A program made the translations under genes and the position numbers. The notes beneath the pieces are model-generated. The model did not search any database. It had not been told where the DNA came from and saw only the letters and a program-made list of their open reading frames with translations. Positions 1 through 12,400 of a stretch of DNA of 64,000 bases are shown piece by piece. This DNA comes from Alitta virens (Eukaryota > Annelida > Polychaeta > Phyllodocida > Nereididae). The stretch covers positions 39,248,336 to 39,312,335 of the forward strand of contig OW028580.1 in NCBI GenBank assembly GCA_932294295.1, read 5' to 3'. Every line of letters starts with the position of its first letter. The first letter of the stretch is position 1.

Positions 1-467
1 GTCCATTTTGTCCCACGAATACTTATCCACTCCTTTCCGCCAGAAATCAAAAATCTTCTCACCAGTCTGGAGGTCACAAAGACTGACAAATTGCTCGTAC
101 GAAGGACTCGACATAACAATTTTGTTGTTGGGCAAAATTCTCGTTGTCTGCTCCGCAACATGGTGCTCTGCTGCTCCTCGTGAGAAGGAAAATGACTCCT
201 TGTCTTTTCCTAAAACTCTTGTTACAACTCGCTTACTTTTCACGTCGATTACAACTCCTCCTTGCTCAGCTACGACAACAACCAAATACTTCCCATCAGC
301 AGAAAACAGAGCATGCATTACTTGATTCTTGGTTATGGCTTCCACTGTCTCTTTCGGAAATGCTGACCTTTGACCAGAGACAAGGTTCACAAGAACTGGT
401 TCGACGTTTTCTTTCTTCTTCCCTGAGAAAATGGATGATGTTTGTTCATCTTCTTTTTTATCTTCTC
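1..467 (-). CDS. NWD-like gene, exon 16 (truncated by the window): start of WD40 region
   Basis: Open from the acceptor at 468-469 to position 1. Blocks such as HALFSADGKYLVVVAEQGGVV and FVSLCDLQTGEKIFDFW have the strand pattern of WD40 blades. The preceding exons 14 and 15 (1831-2017, 1187-1353) carry related blocks (CAVSENGQVLYAV, ITAFVLHPTQG). An alternative acceptor a little upstream would run into a stop in this phase, so the acceptor at 468 is preferred. The remaining blades are outside the window. Confidence 0.75.
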
Positions 468-3400
468 CTGAAATTGAAATGAAAACCTGTATTGCAGTGA
501 TGAAATTAAGATACAGCAGCTGACCAAGGACGGTTGAGGATTGAGTGAGGGTTGATCAATATCAAGCAGGTTACCGATACTTATGAGGTTGGATAGGTTT
601 TGTATTTCATGTCATGGCATCTTAGCAAAAGTAAATTTGACACTTAGGTCAATTCCCTCTTATGTGACACAGTTTTGGCTGCTTAAATATATGACTTTGT
701 CTAAATGATGTGACTTGTAAAAGGTCTACAACTGGTCTACAATCTTTCTCATATTATACTACAAAACTGTTTTAGAGAGTGACCAATTAATTGGTGTTCA
801 AATCATGGAGTTAATTCATATCAGGGATGAGTTGTGTGAAGACTTTAGTCTCAGTAAAAAAGATATCTGTGATATAATAGAACATTTAGCCACAAATTGA
901 TTATCTGGGGTTTTTGATACCCTCTTTTTTTTTTTTTTGGTGCGAATCATTGTTTTTAAATATTTTGTTTTTGTTATTAATCTTGAATTTTATACTGTAT
1001 ATTTTATACGAATAAAGCTTATAATAATAGAACACTGTCTCGCACTCAAAAACTAGGAAACACGCAAATGGTCCAATTTCTCTTGGCGACAGCCATATTG
1101 CACATAACAGTGCGGGATGGGCTACACAAAATAATGACAAAATCACCAGTTGTAATATCCTTTAGTATTATAATAAATCTTCATACCTTGCGTAGGATGC
1201 AGCACAAAAGCAGTAATTCCACCAGGGCTCACTCCCCTCACTTGATCATCATCTTTTACACCAGATGGCAGCACGAGGTTTTCATTGTAGAGTTTGAAAT
1301 TCAAATTGGGGTCAAACTTGTCTCTTCTCAGGTACAGGACAAGATGGAGATATCTGCAAAGATTATGTACAAATATATATATATATACAATTTAATTAAC
1401 ATTTGAATATCAAGACACATGTGTCATCCATTATGAATACTTACCCACGGAAAAAAAAGAAAAAGAACTACATTGTGTTTTGCTGTACAGGGCGGAGGTT
1501 ATTGTAACTAAATGGTAAAGTGGCTCTACAATGGAAACTCTCAAAATATAAGACCACTCGATAACACCACCTCATATATTGTAAGACCACTTCCAGGGCC
1601 AGTCCTAGCACTTGCTAATTATCCCTCATTTTACAAGTGAAGACCCTTATTTCTTTGCTTTTCTTTTTGAGCGTGGCCTTATAATACCTTTGTGTGGGGC
1701 CTATTTAGACGCGGGGTCCAACGCAGCTGCCTTGCTTGCGTTGCCTTAGGACTGACCCTGACCAATTTACTGGCCACATACAGATTTACTCTGGAATCGC
1801 TGGAATTAATAGATGCATTGATTCACTCACTTGTTAGCAACACAACTGATTGCTTTCACATCCATTCCCTTCAAAGGAACAATCCTGACCAGTTGGTTCT
1901 CTTGCGTCAGGTCAAACACTTTTAGAAGGTCACCCAATCCTTGTTTCTGCTTGTCGACAGCGTACAGAACTTGTCCATTTTCAGAGACAGCACATTTCCG
2001 CTCATTTTCTGAAGGGTCTGTGAAAATGTCAGATAACAATTTTACTAATCAGGTGCATCAAGTTTGGCTTAAAGCTGAGTGCTAAAAAAATGATTCCATT
2101 TAGTTCAATATCAGTTACAAGTGTGACACATTATACAATAGACAAGCTTATTGAGTGCTTCCTAACTATGATTTTGTGTGTGAAAAAGATTCATATCTCC
2201 CACATTGGGAATTAGACGGCAGTTCAATGAACATATCAAATCATTTTATTTGTGCAATATGAGTATGTACATCCTAGCAACAGTGGAAGTGCGCTGAGCT
2301 TCCAACCACTGGGTCCTAGGTACAATTCCCGGTCATTTCATTTCATTGCCATGGTCCCTATACCTGTCCTAATAGTCCATTAGGTGCAGAAATACAGGAC
2401 GTAAAGCCCTATTCCACGCACCCACCACATCCTAGCAACAGTAATTATAAGAAGAGTGATGCATTACCTCCTAAGTTGGCAATGCAGATATTCAGCGACA
2501 TTTTTACGCTAGGTTCTGGATAGGGGAGACACCTAGTGGTGGGAGTTACAATCGGTGAGGTCGTCGTTTCACACCAAGTCCAACATTCTTGTAAGAGTTT
2601 TGCCAATCCAGGTGTTTCTGGCTCTTTGTTCATGCCAAGCTGACCCAAAAGCTGTAAAAACATAAATAGTGAAAGGTTATAATCTATTCAGATATACCCA
2701 TGAACGTCACAAAAAAAAAATACTTTAGATAAAAATAATTACTTTTTTATTTTACTACTTATATTTGATAAAAAAATTGTGTTGCTTTAAGTATATATGT
2801 ATTACAATGAGTAAATGATTTTTGTAAACATTTATCTCATAATATGCGAAAGTTTTGAAAAGACTGAGTAATCAAAATAATTCCTGGTATATTGTCATAC
2901 AAGAATAATTCCATTATATAATATTAGGTATTTATTTCAGTAATTTCTTGGTAAAACAACTACCTAGTTCCGGTAATTTGATATTTTATGTTGCATATTT
3001 AATAAATTATACCGCTTTACCTGGACTGGCAAACTACTTGGGTCTTTCCACAGAGCATCACTTCTTAGGATAAGGATCTTGTACAACTGCTCGATCTCCT
3101 TCAGTATTTCCATGTCATCAGTCATGCCCTGACAAAAATTATCAAGTCAGAAAAGAGCAGTCTTAATCTGTTAATAGCTGACAGGCAAAACATCGAATTG
3201 ATGTTAAATATATAGGTCAGGAGACAACGAAATGAAAAGCAATAAAGCAATAATTTTTCTCCTCTTTTTTGTGTGTGACAACCTGTCGACTACACAAATT
3301 GGTGTTAGGCTTGAGCTGATGGGTCACATGATTCACATAAGTCATGTGACAAGAAATCCTAAAATAGATGGAGTTGAAGTTGGCCTTAGTACACTCTTGG

Positions 3401-6400
3401 CCTTAGTTAAAGACTATTTTTTTAAACAGTTCAGTGCGCTAAATAAATCCAGATATCAGGATTCAGTAATAGACAGATGAGGTCTATTAGTCCATTTTGA
3501 TAGTTACCTGATGTAGAAATGTAGCCTTGGCAAACTTGAGGTCATTGAGGACTTCTTGGATGCCCTTTGCCCTTGACTTGGTGAACAACCAGTCAAGGTC
3601 ATGCAAGGTCAAACGCTGAAGATCATCTGTACGTCCGCTCAAGGTCAAATGAAATGGCAGTTCAGCGAGTTTACGAAAGTTGTAGCGGTTGTCGTCAAAA
3701 CTGTTAGGCTGAGCTTGGACCTGCAACAAATGTCAAACTTGAGGCAATGCACTTTCTTAGAGCATTATTTAAATCTTATAATAATTGCAGCTGGGTAAAC
3801 AAGTGGTTGATGCACAGGTCATGTCATGCAAGGGACCTAAGTTCCGTTTCAGGCCTCTACTAATATTTGAGCTAATTTCAACTAGATTCTTAGATTCTCT
3901 AGTATCACTTGTGGAAACAACAAACGGCAGAGTCTGCATAAAAAGCTTAATTATAAATTCAAAGTCAACATGATATTGTTGTAAGGTTACTGTAAAATGT
4001 TCATTAAAATTTCAGCATTATATTCAGTTGACAAGTATGTGTACCTTTTCGGATCCACTAGGGTTTTAATCGATACGCTGAATATCGATGAATCGAGAAA
4101 ATACTGTTATCAATATCAAAAAATCAACAAAATCCATGTTTCAATTCTTTGTTTATCCTTATAATTGTACATTTGTGCCATTTTGAGCACTTAACTACAC
4201 ATCCCCACCCCAAATTGCAAACTGATTGCCTGAGAGATTGGCTTAATAGTTATCATATTAACGGCAAATGGTTTCATAATGACTTGGGAGTCATATTCCT
4301 CTGACTATAGCGGTTCCATTTCTAACTGGGAATGCTGATAATACAAAATCTGCGCGATTTTGTGCTATTGCAATATCGAAAGTTGAATACTGATATCGAT
4401 ATCGAATGAAAAATTGTTATCAACGAAAACCCTAGCATCCACCCTGAATATGTGTTATTTAATTATCTTACCTGTCTGTGAGAATTTGGATAAGATCCTT
4501 TCTTTCTCTTATAAAGCTCCAGCGGCTTCGGCTCTCCATTCCAGGTCCCATTAAAAAAATCAGCCAACATGCCATGTAATTCCTGGACATACTCTTTGGA
4601 AGTGAAGACATATCTTGTTCTGGCAACTTGAATAAATTGCCGATGATACCAGTTAAATACTGTCGATCCATCAGCTTCTCTCTCCACCAGAAATTCACCG
4701 AGGTCTCCACTGAAAATGTGAAGTTTATAATCATCAATTTATAAGCATATGAATAAAACAAGGCACCATCAGGGCAATTAGCAGGAATCAATGCACCATA
4801 GAAGATTAATACTGAATACAAATAAGCAGCAGGAGTGGGTATTTACATATGTGGGGCCATATTTTATGCCTTGTGGTACCCCACAAAAGATAAATAACAA
4901 TTGAAGAAAATTTTAAAAAATCCATTATATAGTGGTCTACATAATTTGGCCAAGCTAGCATACACAAATTTACCTAGTGCGTGCTAAATATTGCAAGAAG
5001 TCAAAACATACTATTATTTTTTCAATCTAAACCACTCGACGAGATAATTTTCCAAAGACTCATATACATGATACACTTGTCTAAATTGTCTCTTACAAGA
5101 ACTTTTAGGAAAAGCTTCGTGACAAGAAACATAGTTTTCATGATAGAGAAGGCCCTTCCTAAGGTATAGGACCGTCAAAGGAAAAAATCAGAATAAACGA
5201 TTCGTTTTAAGATTTTTTTAAAACCTGAGCATACAACAAAAAAGGCCTCATACCGGATTCTTTGCCACAGCAGAGGTGGCAGCCTTATCATACTTGGGTC
5301 AGGAGGCAAATGGTATAAGTAAGTATCTTGGAGGACTTCGTCATCTAAGCTGAGAATATCTTCAAGCTCAGTGTCTGTGAGTCCATGTTTTGCAGCAGTC
5401 AGGTATCCTATAGAAGCACAAATACATTGATGGTCATAATTAAATCACCCAGTATTAAAGTCACCCAAGTTTTAAGGTCACCCTATTGGGTGCCCAAAAC
5501 AGTTTACTTATTGCAGATGCCGGCATTTGGGAGTGTATCACTGCAGTTTGTGAAATTGAGACATTTTAATGAACATTCACTCATCAGCTCACAACAGAGT
5601 AAAAATTTATAGATGCAATAATTTACCAACTACAGTTAGTTTCATAAAATACGGCCGACTCTAGCTGTCTGTAGTGACCTGTACCTGGCTGTGGTCTAAC
5701 CATGCTAAAGCCAGCTGCTTCTGTCCACTTCTATAGCCAATAATCAGAGTACATATATCACCAGATAAATATAAACCTTGGTAAATATAAGAAATTAATC
5801 TATATATCATAAATATGTACTTTTAGATCCAGTTTTGCTATTACAGCTTGTCTAGTTTCAATTTGACGGGTCGTTTTTAATGAAACTTACTGTAGTAGTG
5901 CCAAACTACACCAGCAAAATCCCATTGTATTACAATTATATTATTACAGGTAAATATTACAGCACTGTAATCTGGTAACCGCAGATTTAAGGCATGGAAA
6001 CTTAATGGTCTCCAGGTGACGTCATGTGAACCTAGGATTCTCATTGTTTGAAAGACTGCCTTAGCCAATGGGAATTCAGGATTCACATGACGTCCTGTGG
6101 AGTTTCAAGTCTGTAAAGGTGAACCTATTGAACACTAGTTGGGTAAGCAAGTAGAGCAGACACTCATCAAACCTACCCAAAGCTCTAGACACAAGTATAT
6201 GTCCATGCTGTATCTCCAGATCAGAGAATAACTTCTCAATTGCAGTTTGAATGGTTTTTCCCAACAAGCACTCTGAGGCAGACGTGTAGGACTTCCAAAG
6301 TTTCGACTGATCATGACACAGTTTGAGGTACAGCGGTTGAGGTTCCTTTTCAAAATAACCGAAAACCAGTTTGATTTGTTCTTCTGTCAGTTTCTGGTTG

Positions 6401-9400
6401 TTGTTTTCCATCCATTGTTTCATAATATCTTCGGCTGTTGAATTGGGTATTGACGGCACTTCAACAAAATGACCTTCATCACCTGCAAAAAAACGCAACA
6501 GAAGATACAGAGTTATTCAAATATCTGGAACAATCAATTTTGAAACAAACTCACTTAATAAATCTATGTTAATATTTTGGACAATAGATTTATTGAAATT
6601 CACACTGATTAAAATTAATATGGACTTATTTCCCATAATACAATTTTTATAATGTTAAATTTTATTTATATGGGATCTCCCTGATTTAATTTTATTTGTG
6701 TGACCTGAAACCCTAAATTTAACATCATGAAAGCGAGCATGTATTTATTGATCCTACCTAGATTTTTCCGAGCATTGTCTAAGCACATCACAGGGGCTGG
6801 CGGATCTTCAGACTTTGAGTCGTTTGCTGTATTTATACTCGGCACCATCGGAAGCATTGATACAATGATGCTAACATTCACGGGAGTCGTTTTCGGCAAC
6901 CACATCATGGAGTAGGCATTGTCGGAGCCATCTAATTGATCTAAGGAGTCTAAAATGATCACTAATGGTTTACTTTCTGAGTCGATTCTTCTGAGGAGTG
7001 AGTGAAAGTATAGGATTAAAACCGCCATGTCTTTTTCAAGATCATAGTCCTCTTGGTTTTCTAGGTTGTAATTGTACCATATTTGTTTACACAAGAACAG
7101 CAGGAGAGTTTTCAAGTTGTTGGATTTCGGTGAAGTGCCCAAAAATCTTATGATTTTGACGATGGGTTTCGAATACCAGGCGTCTACCTCTGACGCTAAT
7201 TTAGCCATTAAAGCAGTCTTTCCGCAGCCTGATCTACCAAAAAGGACCAGCGGATGGGTGAATTTTTCCAACGGCATCATTTCTAAATCTTCCATTAATT
7301 TCTCGCTTGGGTTAGTTTCCTCTTCCTCCATAGCAAATTTGATTCCCATTGAACCAAGATGGCGGCTGAGAGAATCCATTTCTTTTTCTTTTGTGTGATT
7401 TTCACTTGCTCCATCATCATTGTCCAACTCCTCTGAAATTTGGTCGACATCCACATCCTCCTGACCTTTAGACATGGCTTGCATAATCATCATTTTCTTT
7501 CTTTCTTCTTTTACTTCCTTCTTTTGTTCCATCTTTTCTTTCTTCATCTCCATCATCTTTTCCTTCTCTTTCCCTGCCTCCGAATCTGAGCTACTCGTCA
7601 ACACTTTCTTCTTTATATCCTTCAATAAATCTTCCCTGCCTGAGAATGTTTTCACCTTTTGCACTCCGAATGTCGAGTGGTGCAATACCTCCTGATATAA
7701 ACTCTTTGCCATCCCATAATTTTCTTTCGAATCAAAGGTGACTTTGACCTGTCTCATCACCATATCTTCGAACAACTTTCCAAATTTCTCCAAATATTCT
7801 CGATGGGTTTCGTTCCCTCGAGTAATGCCATCAGGGGTCCAAGGAATTGTGCAATAATGAATGTTTTCCTTCGGCAATTTACTTGGCACAGCTTTTTCTT
7901 TTAAATTCTTCAATAACTCAACGGTTTCTTCATCGAAGTCATTGCCTTCGACGTCAGTATAACGCCCTGGAATAAATAGCGATAATTTTATATCTATCTT
8001 AGTTATTACACGTCTACCCAGAAAAGCTCATGACGAGCAAACTCGCATTTAGCCGACATTAAAATATTAGAGGAGTTTATACGGCAAGCTCAAACCGCAA
8101 TATATACTTATCTATGAGCACATACGACAAATGAAACAAGTTTTACACAGCATGAAATACTTATGACTGATACTGATCAATTATCTGGAAAATGTACAGA
8201 ATAAAATATATTCTTCCACAACACTTATAGTAATTTTTATGCATTTTACTTCCCTTGCGGTTCCAGGAAAAATGAATAAATTAGTAGTGAGGAGCCATCT
8301 CAAATACATACTTGCTTTGGTGTCTTCTAAATTGAAGTCTTTGAATTCCCTAATGAAGCAGAATACTCGGTCCTCTGCATCTTCTTTAGACAACAATCCT
8401 GCATCGATCTCAGCTTCAGTGACTAGATAAAAATTAGAAGAAATTAATCTCAATAATTTTATACTAACTCCGGGCCGGATTGGGCAGCCGGGAATCCCCC
8501 CGGGATGCTGGGAGTTTTCCCGGCAGGCTGCTGGGCTTAAAAAATAAACCCCAAAAAATGATCTTTTTCTGAATTCTGGAGTGAACCACTCCTCATCCTC
8601 ATTTCCAGGGCTGCTTGGTGGACCCAATCCGACCCTGTACTAACTGACGGGTAATACAATCAAACAAATCACAACATGCCTTACTTCTCAAATATGATAC
8701 ATTTACCATGTTTATATTCAAAGCAGGAAATATCAGATTAAAATACCTTTATTTAGAAATCACACATAAGATGGTTGTAATATTCACATGGAAAAACAAA
8801 TAATCAATTAGCTATCCAGTGACACTTATTTGCTTGTATTTTTTTTTTTTCTGCTGTGTACACGGAGACCAGATTGTAGCTAGCATTTCCAGCACCATGC
8901 CTACTTGTTCCCAAACTTAAACCAATTGAATCTCTTCAATTTAGTACCCATTAATCTCAAAAACATTCTCTACAAACAGGTGATTTAAATAGCACGAGGA
9001 ATACACATTCTTACCAGAACGCTGGTACTTGTGCATGGTGTCTTTCTCGACGAGTCCTTTTTGATAAGCTTTGGACGCTGCTTCTCTGAAGATGTTCGTG
9101 AGCAACGTATTCACAGCTTCCCAGTTTTCTTTGTCCTAGATTAAACGCAGACATTGCTCAATAACTATGATGAAAAATTTAACATAAATAATTGACGCCA
9201 ACAGGTACAACCTACAGGGGTGGAGAAATGGAGTAAAGGTTATGCATAACAGATGCATTTTGTGTCCTCCTGTATAGGACCGAAAAATTTAATTACTATA
9301 CTACAACAATCATAAACATGATAAATACCAGAGCCATATAATTGGCAAAGTTTCAATTGATCAGTGCACTCATAAAATACTAAATACTTAGATAGACAAT

Positions 9401-12400
9401 AAATCAGGGATAATTCTCTTTAGACAAAAAACTTGCTCATTTAATGAGGTGTGCAGAAACTTTTCACTGATGTATCATCCCCACAATTTTATATTCTGAA
9501 ATTGCAATTTTGTGGACAAATTAATGTTTCCCCAAAGCAGTGACTTTATTCAGATACAAACATGATAAATGCACTCAGGAGATTTCAGCCTACCTTTAAA
9601 CGCCTGGGTGGCCTCTCGATAGCGGTCTTAAGACCTTAGAGAGGCCTCCCACACACAGAGAAAAATACCTTTTAAATATTTCTTTACTTGTTTATTTGTC
9701 TATGTATGTTTAAATCAATGTCTGTATATGAAATGTGCGTCTCTTTGTGTAAATAAATGTCTCTGTCTGTCTGTCACTATCATACACACAAAACAATTAA
9801 AAATTTCAAACCCTGCGTTATACAAATTTTTACATTTACATAACTTATTGCCCTACTTATTGCCATAAAAACATCAAAACATATGATATTATATTCACCG
9901 TTTCGTGCAATTCTGCATTCTCCTCCGAATCATCATTGTAATGAGGAAACTTAGAGGTGATGGGCTGGAGAATATATGCGGCCGGAACCATGTTCTGGTC
10001 AAGTAGAAACCACTCGTCAAGAAGAGAAGTGTTGAACTTGTCCACCTCATCATAAAGTACATCAAACTCAGACTCTTCAATGATGTTGGGATATGGACGA
10101 TATCCATATTTGTTACCGAGGAATATCTGAAATAAGGAATTTGTTAATTTTTACGGGAAAAATTATGATTGGATCCGACCTGTTGTCAAAGTTAGACATG
10201 ATTGTAATTTTTTTTAAAAAGACACTTTAATTTTTGTTTTTTATCTTGTGAAAATGACTTAAAATTGATGGAGATAAATAGCTATCAAGAAAGTAACAGG
10301 CATTCATTTCAAAAGTAAAATATACTTCGGCAATCATAGTGCGCAAGATAACATCAAACTGCGACATTCAAAATAATTTGGTCAAAACCCAATGTCCAAA
10401 CCTGGGATCATATTAAGACCTGTCAAGGGCTTTAACCATGCACCCACATTTTGTATTGTATTGAATTGTATTGTATTGCATTGCATTGCATTGTATTGTA
10501 TTGCATTGTATTGCATTGTATTGTATTGTATTGTATCATGTGTCTGAACCTTAGTCAGCTTGAATGACAAACTTCCATATGTAATGATGACACTTGATGT
10601 CCACACTATCATATGACTATGTACATTTATGGTCATTTACCCCATGACAGCATGGACACCAAGTACAAGGCACCAAAAATCATAACATCTCATGTGAATA
10701 ACTGCTGAAATGTATCATACTCATGAACAGTGCCTATAGACCAGAATAAGCAGTGTTCCAGCTAGGCCATTTGAGCATGGCGCTGTGCCATGCCCGACGC
10801 CCCTCGCCTAATTTTGTCAGCGCCTAGCCCAAAAAAAAAGTGAAGACTTTTTGCTCTTTACTTAGCTCGGCGCCTTATATGAGTCCATTTATTTGCCCTA
10901 ATATTCTTCTGCGCCATGCCCAATTGAAATCCTAGCTGGTACACAGATAAGAATCCAGGACCTTTAGCTGAGGTAGCCAGGACCTTTTGAAATTTTCAAA
11001 CATCCCATTTAATTAACATGATTAACTTACTGCTAAGTAAGGTCCCCTTGAAGTGTTGTAGAAGTTTTCCACTTGCTTTAAGCAGATGTTCGTCGTTTGA
11101 TGGTCATTCTGGGCGTCATCGCGCACACCCCATCTCATGTCAGCAATCTGCAGATATGAATTTGATTGAGGTACATATCTATATTTACAAGCCTGCTTTT
11201 CAGTTTCCAACATGTCGTAAAAACGTTTAGCATTAGATCTGATCAGAATTAAAGTGTATACAAAGCGATTTTCTTTTTTTCATTTAAAATGGCTTTTTAA
11301 ACGATAATAATATTGAAAACACACATATTTAAAAAGATGGGATCAATTCAATTCATCTTTCACCATAATTAATGATTGATATACTGTACATATTTCATTA
11401 ATCTAACTCTTATGCGACAATCATATGCGACTTCCGGGTTACTCTATATGAAAAAAGTCTTCTCCAGAAGTTGCTTAAAAAAGTATGTTCAAAAAGATAA
11501 AGTTGAAAACTTTATACATAAAGTACAGGGTATCTTACCTGGAATTCATATCCTTTGTTTTGAAAGATTGACCTCAAAACTGGGAAAGTTTCTCGCATCA
11601 AATAATTTCTCTCTTCCTGATAATCTATATGAAAGGGGATAAAAAATTCTTGAGAGTTACTGAAGTGCTAATAACTCAGACAATTAATATACGAGTGTAT
11701 ATACATGACTTGGCAAAATTTAAAAAGAAAAAAAAAAAAACTTTAAGACACTTCCTACAATATTTATACTTTACTTTCACATGTACCATTGTACCTCTTA
11801 TGCCAAATGTGCATGAATAAAATATATACAAACATACTGTTTCCACCAGTGACCACACCAGCTAATTAAGCCCATATTAGCAAGGCCGCATAGCGTAGCT
11901 ACGCGAAGATGGCCGGCTTGCTTTAGCAGTTTAGGAAGATGGGAAGCATGGCGTATACCACAGGCACCCTCCAGCAGGGGCTCTTGTCATGACAGAGGAT
12001 AAAGATGTTTTGACATGTATAGCTATGATGCCAGCTGGACAGCGCCTGTGCGTATACCTTTTACATTCTAATCTGGCACTGAACATTGTGCCGGAATCTG
12101 AGGATGCAATAAATTTGCAAAAAAAAGATACTGTCCAAAAAAAAAGCAAAAAGACTGTTTTTAGGTGATCATTTGTTTGCTCCAAATTTGGCAAATTCAA
12201 GGTGATATGGGATGGGTTAGCAGTGGTTAGTAGCCGAATTCGTCGTAAAGTAGAGATGGTTAGGTACTGGAATGTGTTAGTCAAGATGAGTGAAAACGGA
12301 GTTCCAAAGAAGATTATATTATTGGAAATGCAAAAAAGGGATCAACATGGGCTTCTGATATTAAAAATTTGTTAAATGAAGTAGGAATGGAGACACACTT

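Noticed and set aside
4051..4080. GGATCCACTAGG resembling a cloning-vector polylinker
   Set aside because: It is explained by a target duplication (GGATCCAC) followed by the MITE terminus TAGGGTTTT, matched at the other end.
10382..10636. 84-residue minus-strand ORF
   Set aside because: Most of it translates the TTGTA/TTGCA microsatellite; the remainder has no coding character.
11931..12284. 117-residue minus-strand ORF
   Set aside because: It is antisense to the LINE fragment whose reading frame is on the plus strand.
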